Shown: one piece after another, positions 11,326-21,881 of the stretch | How the letters are laid out: the number at the start of each line of letters is the position of its first letter | Numbering within the stretch: the first letter of the stretch is position 1 | Assembly: GCF_035222485.1 (NCBI RefSeq) | Contig: NC_085920.1 | Span: 5,270,001-5,334,000 of the forward strand | Length of the DNA: 64,000 bases | Origin: Podospora pseudoanserina | Lineage: Eukaryota; Ascomycota; Sordariomycetes; Sordariales; Podosporaceae | Direction of reading: 5' to 3' | Notes under the pieces: generated by a model | Database searches by the model: none | What the model was told of the DNA's origin: nothing | The model's input: the letters and a program-made list of their open reading frames with translations, nothing else | Made by a program: the position numbers and the translations under genes

Positions 11326-13252
11326 ATGGCGAATGAGAAGCCAAGGACCGCGATTGTCATCGGTAAGACAGTTTTCTCTGAACGTGAGACACGACAGGAT
11401 TACTGATACTACTTACTACAGGCGCTGGAGCTGGTGGAATTGCCATTTCTGCTCGTTTGGCAAAGGCGGGGTTGAAGGTCACGGTTCTGGAAAAGAACGA
11501 CTTCACGGGTGGGAGATGCAGTATCTTCAGGTCCAAGGCCGGGTTTCGTTTTGACCAAGGCCCTTCGTTGCTGCTGCTGCCAAACTTGTTTCGTGAGACT
11601 TTTGCGGATTTCGGCACCACACTCGAGGCTGAGGGTGTAGAGCTGCTACAATGCTTTCCCAATTATGATGTTTGTATACCCCCCTACCACGTTATTGCTA
11701 GTAGCGCACTAACGTTGCCCAGATTTGGTTCTCTGATGGCGCTGTCTTCAGGAGCAGCACTGACACAGCTGCCATGAAAAGAGAGATCGAGAAGTGGGAG
11801 GGGCCAGATGGTTTTCAACGGTATCTCAACTGGCTGGCAGAAGCTCACGGTCACTACGAGATCAGCCTGCAGCACGTCCTACATCGCAACTTCACCAACC
11901 ACGCCCAGCTTGCCGACCCAACTTTCGTCGCACCCACCATCGCCCTTCACCCGCTTGAAAGCATCTGGAGCCGAACCACTCGTTACTTCTGGTCAGACCG
12001 TCTCCGGAGAGTATTCACCTTCGCCACCATGTACATGGGCATGTCACCTTACGACGCCCCCAGCACCTACAGTCTTCTGCAGTACACCGAGCTTGCCGAA
12101 GGCATCTGGTACCCCAAAGGCGGCTTTCAAACCATCCTCGCGGCCATCGAACGTATTGGCCGTCGTCTAGGCGTGCAATACCGTCTCAACACCCCCGTAG
12201 CTAAAGTCCTAACTGGCGGACCAGACGGCAAGACCGCCACGGGAGTCCTTCTGGAGTCTGGCGAGAAGCTGGAGGCCGACCTCGTCATTGTCAACGCTGA
12301 TCTTGTTTACGCCTACAACAACCTCTTCCCTCAAGAATCCGAGAACAAATCCGTCGGCCCAACAATCACCCCTTACGCCAATGACCTCTCCAAGCGTGAA
12401 GCCTCCTGCAGCTCCATCTCCTTCTACTGGAGTTTCTCCAAAAAGATCCCCGAGCTGGGCACCCACAACATTTTTCTCGCGGATGAGTACAAGGAGTCGT
12501 TTGATGCCATTTTCAAAAGGCACACCCTCCCATCTGATCCATCTTTCGTATGCCCCCTTCTTCCACAAACCATTCACTAACATGTCTCCAAGTACATCAA
12601 CGTCCCCTCCCGCGTCGACCCAACAGCTGCACCCCCAGATAAGGACGCCGTAATCTGCCTCATCCCCGTAGGCCACCTCTCCGCCACGCACCCGGCCTCC
12701 TCCTGGCCCTCCCTCGTCGCCTCGGCCAAAAAGGCCGTCCTGGCCACGGTAGAGAAGCGCACCGGCCTCAAGAACCTCGAATCGTTGATCATGGAGGAAA
12801 CGATCAACTCTCCCCCCGAATGGCAGGCCAAGTTCAACCTCGACCGCGGCGCCATCCTGGGCCTGTCCCACTCCTTCTTCAACGTCCTCTCCTTCCGCCC
12901 GAGGACGAGGGCGAAGGGGGTGAGGAATGCGTATTTTGTCGGGGCGAGCACGCACCCTGGCACGGGGGTTCCGATTGTCCTTGCCGGGGCGAAGATTACG
13001 GCGGAGCAGATCTTGGGGGATAAGAAGATGGAGGTTCCTTGGGTGCCGCTGAGGGAGTGGAAGGGGGATGTGCAGGCGAAGCAGGGGAATGAAAAGAGGG
13101 GGGGGGGGAGGTTGGATTTGGTGAAGAGGCCGTTGTGGACGGATGATTGGAATTTGTTTTTGTGGAGTGTGATTGGGTTATTGGGGGTGGTGGTGGTTTT
13201 CCTTGCTGGACCGGCTGCTTGGGGGAACGGGGGGTTTGTGGGGGATTGGTAA
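11326..13252 (+). CDS. al-1: phytoene desaturase (carotenoid pathway)
   Basis: FAD-dependent, membrane-associated enzyme that removes hydrogens stepwise from phytoene to give coloured carotenes. Four exons (11326-11362, 11422-11669, 11723-12547, 12593-13252) give 589 residues, close to the fungal norm. The FAD-binding motif AIVIGAGAGGIAISARLA is completed only by the tiny first exon. It is followed by VLEKNDFTGGRC and FDQGPSLLLLP, both family signatures. Near the C-terminus lie the bacterial-type carotenoid desaturase signature (NAYFVGASTHPGTGVPIVLAGAKITAEQIL) and a final hydrophobic helix (FLWSVIGLLGVVVVFLAG) that can anchor it in membrane. No phytoene synthase or other carotenoid gene is adjacent. 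Regulation by light is likely, given the GATC sites upstream. Confidence 0.95.
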
Positions 13253-13976
13253 AGGGTAATGATAATATGGGGGGAACCATGGGCGTGGGATTTTCTTTTT
13301 CGGGGGGTAATGGTTTTGGGTCGGGGTTTTGTGTATTTATTTCTGCTTATAGAAAGCTTGTTTGTACTTGCTTCGGAGGATCAAGACTTGTTCGACACCT
13401 GTGGAGAATGTTGCAATGTGGTCGAGGGCAACGACCCTCTTGATTGTTTGTTTGCTTTCTCATCACCACAAACACAGCATCGTACATCACCGGCCAAAAG
13501 AAAATTAAGACACCCACCCACCCGTCAGTGACTTCCAAAGGTACCAACTATCCAGCACAAAATGGCAAAAAATCAAAAAGCTCACCAAACCACCTAGGGT
13601 GGACTCGATTACGAAAACCCCCAAAGGTTTTACACCAAGAAAGACTCGAACGGACACCCCTCTTGGTGACTCTTTGGTCCTTACCCAAGTCGGTGCCGCG
13701 ACTCCCACACACTGCTAAGCCATTTGGCAAGAGCAGAGCCAGGAGTCTCGTTCGGTGAAAAGAGCAGTGGTTGACCTAATATGTAAACCGTGCATTCGTG
13801 GGGTTGCTCTGCTTTTGTTCGCCACTTTCCCACGACCTCATCTTCTCTCCTCGCAGCTAGCTGTCTTCTGTGTGGCCCCTGCTTGCACAAATGGTATTCA
13901 ACATTACAAGAGGGCAACTCCCCTCTTCTATCTTCAATATGTCAACAAGGGTCTAGCCCACAAACATATCATAAAT
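13253..13976. other. convergent intergenic region al-1 / thioesterase
   Basis: No gene is seen. Both neighbours end here. The only structure noted is an 8-bp inverted repeat at 13633-13668, listed separately. Confidence 0.6.
13633..13668. repeat. 8-bp perfect inverted repeat with 20-nt loop
   Basis: CACCAAGA at 13633-13640 is the exact reverse complement of TCTTGGTG at 13661-13668. The loop carries GACTCGAAC, which on the minus strand reads as a partial tRNA B-box. It may be a 3'-end hairpin or a decayed tRNA; neither is proven. Confidence 0.4.
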
Positions 13977-15304
13977 CTACAACTTCGACTCCTTCGCTTC
14001 CTTTTCAGGCGGCTGCAACCTCACAAGACCCTGCCACATAGCGTTAGCATTCGTCACGTCACTCTCGAAGCAGAAAAAGACTCACCTCCTGCACACAAGT
14101 AGCCAACAACGTCCCGTCCTTTGCAAAAATCTTCTGCATCACCACCCCCCTCCCATCCCCCGCCCACGGACTCTCCATCTCATTCATCATCCACTCATCC
14201 GCCTTGACCCTCTTCGGCTCGTGGAAATAAATCGTATGGTCCAAGCTCACCATCATGCCCAACGTCGGTCGTCCAGCCATGTCCCTCGGATCATCACCCA
14301 TCCCCTCCCACTGATGCAGCGTCCTGACCTTCTCCTGCATGTCGGGCTTCAGCTTGTCAAAGTCTTCTGGTTTGAACTGGGGGAACCTCCACAGGTTGTG
14401 AAGTCTAGTTACGGTGCCGATGAAGTAGCTGTCGCTGATGTAGGCCAACGCCTCAAGATGGGCGGCGGTGCCACCGGTGATTTTCCCTCTTGACCGCAGC
14501 CATTGGCGTGTCTTTTTATCGCGGGGATCGGTGGACGTGCCGCTGGGGGAAATGATTTGGATCTGTGTTCCTTGGAAGGGGCCTTGGGTCATGGAGGGGG
14601 GTTCACCGTCGTAGTCGTCGGGCGGGGGTTGGACGGGGAGTTTGGTGGCTGGGTCGATGGGCATAGCGCTGGAGTGGGAGACTTGTGTTCCCGGGGCACC
14701 GGAGGAGCCATCCTTGACAAAGGAGATGGTGGTGGTGAAGATGCAGCGGCCCCGTTGGCGGGCCTGGACGGTGCGAGTTGCGAAGCTGCGGCCGTCGCGG
14801 ACCTGCTCGACGTGGAAGAGGATGGGGAGGTTGGAGGCGCCGGCGAGGAGGAAGTAACAGTGGCAGGAGTGGGGGAGGAAGTCGTCGGCTACGGTGCGCT
14901 GAGCGGCGGCGAGGCACATGGCGATTACGGCACCGCCGTAAATGCCACGAGCTCCCGGCGGGTGCCAGGGTTTGCGGGCATTGGTGAAGATGTTCTGGGG
15001 GCGGAGGTTAGCATATTTTGGATAGCTCGTATTGGTGGTTCTGTGAGGTGGAGAAGGATTGGGTGTGAGAATCACGGCTTATGGCACATGAGGCCATCCG
15101 GGAAAGATATCCCGGTTGGAATGATTCTCATGGGACACAATGGAAGCGGTGAGATTGAGATATCCATGACTTGCCGTCGGCAAGTCAGCCACTCTCACTT
15201 ACAGGACCTAACACAGCCAACTCTGTCACTTCCAAGACATTTTCAATGGGCGCCTTGTTGGGGTCGGGAGGTGGCGGCCTGAGCAATGTTGCGCGGTTCT
15301 CCAT
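13977..15304 (-). CDS. peroxisomal acyl-CoA thioesterase (TesB/Pte1 type)
   Basis: Hydrolyses acyl-CoA to free fatty acid and CoA in peroxisomes, supporting beta-oxidation. Three exons (15203-15304, 14086-14994, 13977-14030) give 354 residues. Two hot-dog folds of the acyl-CoA thioesterase II family are visible: an N-terminal one with GARGIYGGAVIAMCLAAA and HSCHCYFLLAG, and a C-terminal one with SLDHTIYFHEP and ending in TCVQEG. The third exon is small but well supported (donor GAG|GTGAGT, branch GCTAAC, acceptor GGCAG). It yields a tail ending KEAKESKL, a canonical PTS1 signal. Reading through the last donor would give a tail without the signal. The first exon starts MENRATLLRPPPPDP. Confidence 0.92.
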
Positions 15305-16445
15305 GGTGCGGGTGGCCCGGATATCTTGTCGCGCTCCTATATATATGACGAAATACCACCAAGTGAGTGATTGTACAAGACCTGTGGTGATTCGGAGGAC
15401 GGTGCGGCGTGCAAAACAGTCAAAAGACACAGGCAAGAGAAAACAGCAGGCAATGAGATAAGGCGAATGGTGATATTACAGGACAGGAAACAGTGTTTTC
15501 CTTTTAAAAGAACAAGCGCGGCTTGGAGCTGATGGGTTGGAGATAATCCCAACGTTGCTTTTACCGAGGCTCCTCGGTGCTGGCTGCCGTTAGAGAGAAG
15601 TTCGGTCGGTAACAGCCGTCGCAGCCCTCAGGTGGCACGCCCAGGCCTGTGTCATTGCCAACCCTGCCAGTGGAGGAAGCCCCGAACCTGGTCCTGGACC
15701 CTGGGGTTGTTTAGTTGAATACCGATAGGGGTACTTTGATAGAAGGGTATTGAACATGGATGGTCAGTGTCAGTGTGTGAACCTCATCTTAAATCGAGTC
15801 TGAGAGCTTTTTTACTTTCTAGAACGCAATTGCACATCTCTATTTAATTGAAGCAAGTCCACCTCACGTCCAAAGTGCTATTTATTCTCATGTGAGTTCA
15901 TGTTCTTGATGGCTGTGGCTCAAAATGCTGCCTACAAGCATATTCAGTAAAGATGCTATTTTGGGCCATGTCGTTTTGAAACCCCAGGCGCAGGTTTCAG
16001 CGTCTCACCCCGCTAAACTCCACTGCCAACAGCACACTCGGCCGCCGGGCCAACCTGTCTGACAGGGTGACAGTTCGAGAACACGTGAAGGGGGGCGGGG
16101 CAACAGAATTCCAGACGGACAACGTCATTTGGCATCGTGGGTCAGGGATGCAGTGAAATGCGGCCATGCTGGTCAAAAGCAACAACTCCGCTCTCCACTC
16201 CAGTCCACCTCCACCCCCTATCTACGACTTTATCTCTGCGAGAGAGTATTCGTAGCTGTGTATTGTTTGAAACCAATAATAGTCACCACCTCCCTACCGA
16301 CGGTGCGACTCCGAGCTCGGTCCACCACGGGCAGACGGACGAGCAACAGCCCATCAACTCAGAAGTGCCTCATTAGCCGCCCGACCGCACGAACACAACG
16401 GTTGCTAGACTTGGGAAGCTCAGAGCTAGAACCCAACCTACAGTC
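15305..16445. other. divergent intergenic region thioesterase / OSBP
   Basis: No gene is seen. The stretch contains the promoters of both outward-facing genes. No recognised element stands out. Confidence 0.55.
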
Positions 16446-19400
16446 ATGTCGGACGCGGGGGAGAGGTAAGAAAGACAGATAGCTCCTTTGCTAAAAAACC
16501 CTAATCAAAATCCATCCTCATTGCTCCGAGCTCCGAGCTCCATAGCTTTGCTCGACAACCTGCTGACGACGGGTGTTTGTTATCTCTAGTTCGCATCGAC
16601 GAACGAAATCCTCTGCCCTTTCACTCCTGAGACGCAAAGCTACTGGCGGTGCCGGTGACGACAACATGTCTACAGCTTCGGTCGAGGACACTGGCGCAGC
16701 GAGCACCAGTCTTGCCGGCGATTCGACTACCGCAACATCCCACGCATCTCTTACCAACGCCCACCAACATTCCAGGGGCCACAGCTCCAAGCTCTCAGTC
16801 TCTGGGAACACCATGGGCCGTACACCATCACACAATGCCCCTTCGGTTAGCGGGGCTAAGTCTCCCAATCCGCTGGACAAGGGCGCCTCCCTCGAGTCAT
16901 CCGTCAGAAAGTTCCGCATCGTTGAAGCTCTCCGCAACGGTGACACTGCCTCCATCTCCAAAGCCATCCGTGAAAGCGCCGAAGGGGGTCCCCGCACGAG
17001 CACCTCATCCTTCAACACAACAACCGGCCCCCTCGAAGATACCACAATACTTCACCTCGCCATCCAGTGTGCCGAGCAGCCCGTTGTTGAGTACGTTCTG
17101 TCTGACGGCGCTGGTTCTCTTGATATCAATGCTCGGGACAAGGATGGAAATACACCCCTTCATATCGCGGCAGCTCAGGGCCGTAGCCACGTGGTTGGAC
17201 TTCTTCTAGCAAACAAGGAGATCAACGATGCCATCGCCAATAACCAGGGCCGCCTTCCAATCGATCTTGCCCGCAATCCCGAAATCTTCCAGCAGCTGCA
17301 GCTCTCGAGATCTCTGTTTGCTGAAAACAAGATTAGGCAAGTTCAGGATCTCATTCTCCACGGCGAGTTCAAAGTCTTGGAGCAGGTGTTGGAGGAACCT
17401 CGTTTCAGAACAGTTTTGGATATCAACAGTACCGAATTTGCTTCGGACCCAGTTACAGTCCAGGCTGGGGGCACCCTCTTGCACGAAGCCGCACGCGCCA
17501 AGAACACTCGTCTAATTCAAGTTTTGCTTCTGCATGGCGCCGACCCCTTCCGCCGGGACCGCAAGGGCAAGCTCCCGCAAGATGTCACCAAGGACGAGAT
17601 CACACGCGCCATGCTGAAGAAGTCACCAGCTGCCGTAGCGGCGCAAAGGGGGATCCAAGAGAAGGCCGTCCTGGGGTCTGCTGCCCAAGGCGTTATCAAC
17701 GCGACTCCTGGTGATCCGCTTGCTGGCCGAGAGGCCCGCGAAATGAAAGGCTACCTCAAGAAATGGACCAACTATAGAAAGGGGTATCAGCTGCGGTGGT
17801 TTGTTCTGGAGGACGGCGTGTTGAGCTACTACAAGCACCAAGATGATGCAGGCTCAGCCTGCCGTGGTGCTATCAACATGCGCATCGCCAAGCTTCACAT
17901 GAGCGCTGATGAGAAGACCAAGTTTGAGATCATCGGGAAGTCATCGGTCAAGTACACACTCAAGGCGAACCACGAAGTCGAAGCTAAGCGCTGGTTCTGG
18001 GCCCTTAACAACTCGATTCAGTGGACGAAAGACCAGGCTAAGGAGGAAGAGAGACAAAAGGCCCATAACGCGGAGTTGCTGAAGCAGGCCAAAGCCGAGA
18101 TTTCGGGTACTAGTAACTCTGAGCCACCTAGCGAGAACGCGAGCTACATTGAGCCCCGCGGCAGCATCCAGCTTTCACGGATGCACTCTTCCGGCAAGTC
18201 TCACAAGAGCGGACTTCATGGGGCTGGCACTGTGGACAGCCATGATGATGACGAATTTGCTGACGCGGCGACGGAGGCTGGCAAGACTGATCATCACGGC
18301 GAAGGTGATTATGAAGATGATGATTATGGTGAGGGATCGAGTGGGCAGGATGCTCCGCCAGTGAATAAGGATGCTTTCAACATCACTGCCCAGTCGGCTA
18401 AGCTGCAGCTCGATACCATGGCACACGTCACAGCCGCACTACTTCAGGAGGCGAGCAAGAATCCCAGCCTGACTCTGGGCGATACTAAGGCCTCGCAAGC
18501 TCTGTCGACTTATGACGCCGCCATCCGCTCGCTTACTGGGCTTATTGGTGACCTTTTGCGCATCTCAAAGGACCGTGATGCCTACTGGCAGTATCGCCTT
18601 GACCGCGAAAGTGAGATGCGCCGGATGTGGGAAGACAGCATGGCCCAGGTAGCCAAGGAGCAAGAGTCCCTTGAGGCTCGCGTCAGTGAGGCTGAGGCCA
18701 AGAGAAAAGCTACCAAGCGCATCCTCAAACAGGCTGTTGAGACCGGCATTCTTGACGAGAGCCAGACACTACCACCACCTGCTGCTTCCACTTCTGCTGC
18801 TGTTACTCCAGCTATCGCTGCCACCACCGCTCCTCAGGATAGCACTCAGGTGGAGACGGCGGCAGCAGACTCTGTGAGCGCAAAGTCCCCCGCCCTGGGA
18901 GGCCTTTCGAGACGTGAGACGGTGATTACCCAGATCGCCGACATCTCGGATTCAGAGTCAGACGAGGAGGAATTCTTCGATGCAGTTGATGCCGGCCAGG
19001 TCGAAGTATCGCAGTTGCCACCGTCCGAGATCGCGGAAGCCAAGAGTGAAAACCAGATCGTTGTGTCGGGTGAGAACGACATCAGCGATGCCTTCAAGGG
19101 GTACGAAAATGGCATTCGAACCCGTCTGAAGATGGAAGCAGATAATAGGCCCAAGATTTCACTCTGGGTAAGTTTCATGCGGCAGGCAGCATTCGAAAGT
19201 TTCCAGCTAACTGTCTGTAGGGTATTCTGAAATCTATGATCGGAAAGGATATGACCAAAATGACCCTCCCCGTATCTTTCAACGAACCTACCTCTCTTCT
19301 GTACCGCTGCGGCGAGGACATGGAGTATGCCGACCTTTTGGATCTTGCGGCCGACCGCTCTGATTCGATTGAGCGTCTGCTCTACGTTTCTGCCTTTGCT

Positions 19401-20417
19401 GCCAGCGAATACGCCTCGACTATTGGTCGTGTAGCCAAGCCTTTCAACCCTTTGCTCGGTGAGACGTTTGAGTACGTTAGACCCGACAAGAACTACCGCT
19501 TCTTCATTGAGCAAGTCAGCCATCATCCTCCCATCGGTGCTGCTTGGGCCGAATCGCCCAAGTGGACCTACTACGGTGAATCTTCTGTCAAGTCAAAGTT
19601 TTACGGTCGTTCCTTCGACATCAATCCCCTCGGTACCTGGTTCCTCAAGCTCCGTCCCACCCACGGCGGCAAGGAGGACTTCTACACTTGGCGCAAGGTC
19701 ACCTCGTCGGTCGTGGGTATCATGACCGGTAACCCAGTTGTTGACAACTACGGACCAATGGAGATCAAGAACCACACCACGGGTGAAGTCTGTCACATCG
19801 AGTTCAAGGCCCGAGGCTGGAAGGCTTCCAGCGCCTATCTCCTGACAGGCAAGGTGCTGGATGCCAGCGGCCATGTTCGGTTCAGCTTGGGTGGCAGGTG
19901 GAACTCCAAGATCTACGCCCGCTTCACACCAGGGTATGAGGCGACTGTCGAAGAGCCGGCGGGTGGTGACTCCGGGTCTATCTACCGGGGCAGTCTCACC
20001 TCGGCCGATCCCAACAAGGCTTTCCTCATCTGGCAGGCGAATCCCCGCCCCGAAGGCATCCCATTCAACCTCACTCCTTTTGTTTTGACGTTCAATCACA
20101 TCGATGATAAGCTTCGCCCATGGATCGCGCCGACTGATTCCCGCCTGAGACCGGATCAGCGCGCGATGGAGGATGGGGAGTACGATTTTGCCGCTACGGA
20201 GAAGAACAGACTGGAGGAGGCGCAGAGAGCGAGGAGAAGGGAGAGGGAGGCCAGGGGGGAGGAGTTTACCCCGGCGTGGTTCAGCAAGGCGAAGTGTGAG
20301 ATTACGGGAGAGGAATATTGGCAGTTTAATGGGGAGTATTGGAAGAGGAGGCAGAAGGCGGGACCGGAAGGGAGTTATGAGGAGGCTTGGAAGGGTTTGG
20401 AGCCCATCTTTGAGTAG
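16446..20417 (+). CDS. oxysterol-binding protein with ankyrin and PH domains (Osh1 type)
   Basis: Lipid-transfer protein that moves sterol or PI4P between ER and Golgi or vacuole membranes. Exons 16446-16465, 16590-19167 and 19221-20417 give 1264 residues. In order: ankyrin repeats (about 158-350, with GNTPLHIAA and GGTLLHEAA); a PH domain (about 392-486, [19 protein letters not shown]); a low-complexity acidic region; a coiled-coil-like stretch (about 660-720); a FFAT-like motif near residue 798 (EFFDAVD in an acidic run) for binding ER VAP proteins; and the sterol-binding ORD (about 860-1240) with the family signature EQVSHHPP. This is the Osh1/Osh2 layout. The 20-nt first exon supplies MSDAGE; the start is supported by a clean GTAAGA donor. 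Confidence 0.95.
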
Positions 20418-20838
20418 AGTCATGAGAGGCTTGGTGGTGGGGAGACCAAAAGGGGGAGGAGCAGGAGAGGTAAGAAGGGGAAGGATAATGAGGCTAGGTT
20501 TGTGAAGCCGGTTGAGGAGGTAACTGGCAGTGAAGGACAGGAGGCGAAGGGATGAGTTTGGGTATAGCATGATGATGGGGGAGTTTCGGGGGAAAAGCGA
20601 ATTGAGGGAGAAGGGATTGAAGGAACCTATATAAACCTGGTTGTTCTGCAGGGGAGTAATACGAATTATTTCAACAATTGCGCCCAGTACCTGAGTGTAT
20701 AATGTGTCAAGTGCAAGAAGCAAAATCAACAATGTGCAGATTATGAACAACGACCGCTGCATTTGAATTAAATGTGGGCAAAAAGAGTCTAAATGTCTGT
20801 GAAACCCCCAGAAGGGAGATGTTTCTAGTAATTCTAAC
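20418..20838. other. 3' flank of OSBP gene
   Basis: No gene is seen. The stretch holds a T5 run on the minus strand (20780-20784), the first plausible Pol III stop for the minus-strand tRNA-Asn. Confidence 0.5.
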
Positions 20839-20912
20839 TCCTCTGGGAAGGCTCGAACTTCCAACCTCCTGATTAACAGTCAGACGCGCTAGCCAATTGC
20901 GCCACAGAGGAT
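20839..20912 (-). tRNA. tRNA-Asn (GTT), copy 2
   Basis: Same 74-nt sequence as copies 1 and 3 except one base in the 3' acceptor strand (CAGAGGA instead of CGGAGGA). The change turns a T-G wobble into a T-A pair, so the fold is kept. No T4 run follows closely; the first T5 lies about 55 nt downstream, unlike the other copies. Confidence 0.96.
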
Positions 20913-21881
20913 ATTGATTGTTTTCTTGTTGAAAAGGGGACAAGGAATAAGGCTTTTTGTCGCGTGGATGTGGTGGAGTGAAGTGGAAGCTGGGGGACCG
21001 ACTCAGGGGGTGATTGTTTACTTTGGTTGGGTGGGCGACGAGAGGGAGTGACAGATGTGAGCATGCCTGCAGGCTTGGACTTGGGTTGTATATACTATAT
21101 GTGATGTGCGAGACCTTTACTCGGGTTTAGCTACTTGGTATCTGGGGTGTGAGGGAAGGCTTTTGACGAGACTGAGTGAGACAAGAAGATCATATATAAA
21201 CTTGAACCTTGTTGGCAGGAAATATCACTTAAATTTTTTAGCTGTAACAACACGGACACCACCTCGACTGGAAACTGGGTATACAGCAAACGTAATTAAA
21301 CAGTCCGCTCATGAGATCTCTTTCAGACCCACGCGCAAAAAATAATCAGGACAGCCAAGACCCCAAAGTCTCACCCCCCCACCCCCCTCCCAAATAATCG
21401 CACACTATCTTGAAAACTCCCGATGTACTTGACCTGTCTCCCCCATCTCAGATCAAACCTTATTTTTTTCACTTGTCGTCTTCTTCCCCATCCACACCCG
21501 ATATACCGTTGTGTCACCCTTCATGGCAACAATCATTTTTTTCTTTGCTGTCCCCTTGATACCCTTCCCCCTCTTTCATAGGTTCAAAAAGCTGTTGGGT
21601 ATTGTACTCCTACAATGCCCTTCCCTTCTTCCCCAAAACCTTTTTTTGGCCCACGAGGGCAGCTGTTGATACAACCGGTCATGGAAATGCCCTGGGCCTT
21701 TAAGCCCAAATGGGTGATGCTGTGATTGCGCCGAGTAGAATGCAAAAAGAAAACGCCGAAAAAGAATCAGAAACGATTCAGTGAGAATCCAAACAGCGCG
21801 CCGAGATCACGATGTCTACTGGCGGCGAGCCACATGTGCAGCTCATGTGCTGTACGCTGTGTCGAAGTGGAAGAGTATGAA
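20913..21881. other. intergenic region tRNA-Asn / Red1-like gene
   Basis: No gene is seen. AT-rich with short T runs (about 21463, 21536). It contains the 3' flank of the minus-strand zinc-finger gene. Confidence 0.55.

Noticed and set aside
14059-14085. Thioesterase end without the last exon
   Set aside because: The donor GAG|GTGAGT, branch and acceptor are all canonical and yield an SKL tail typical of this family.
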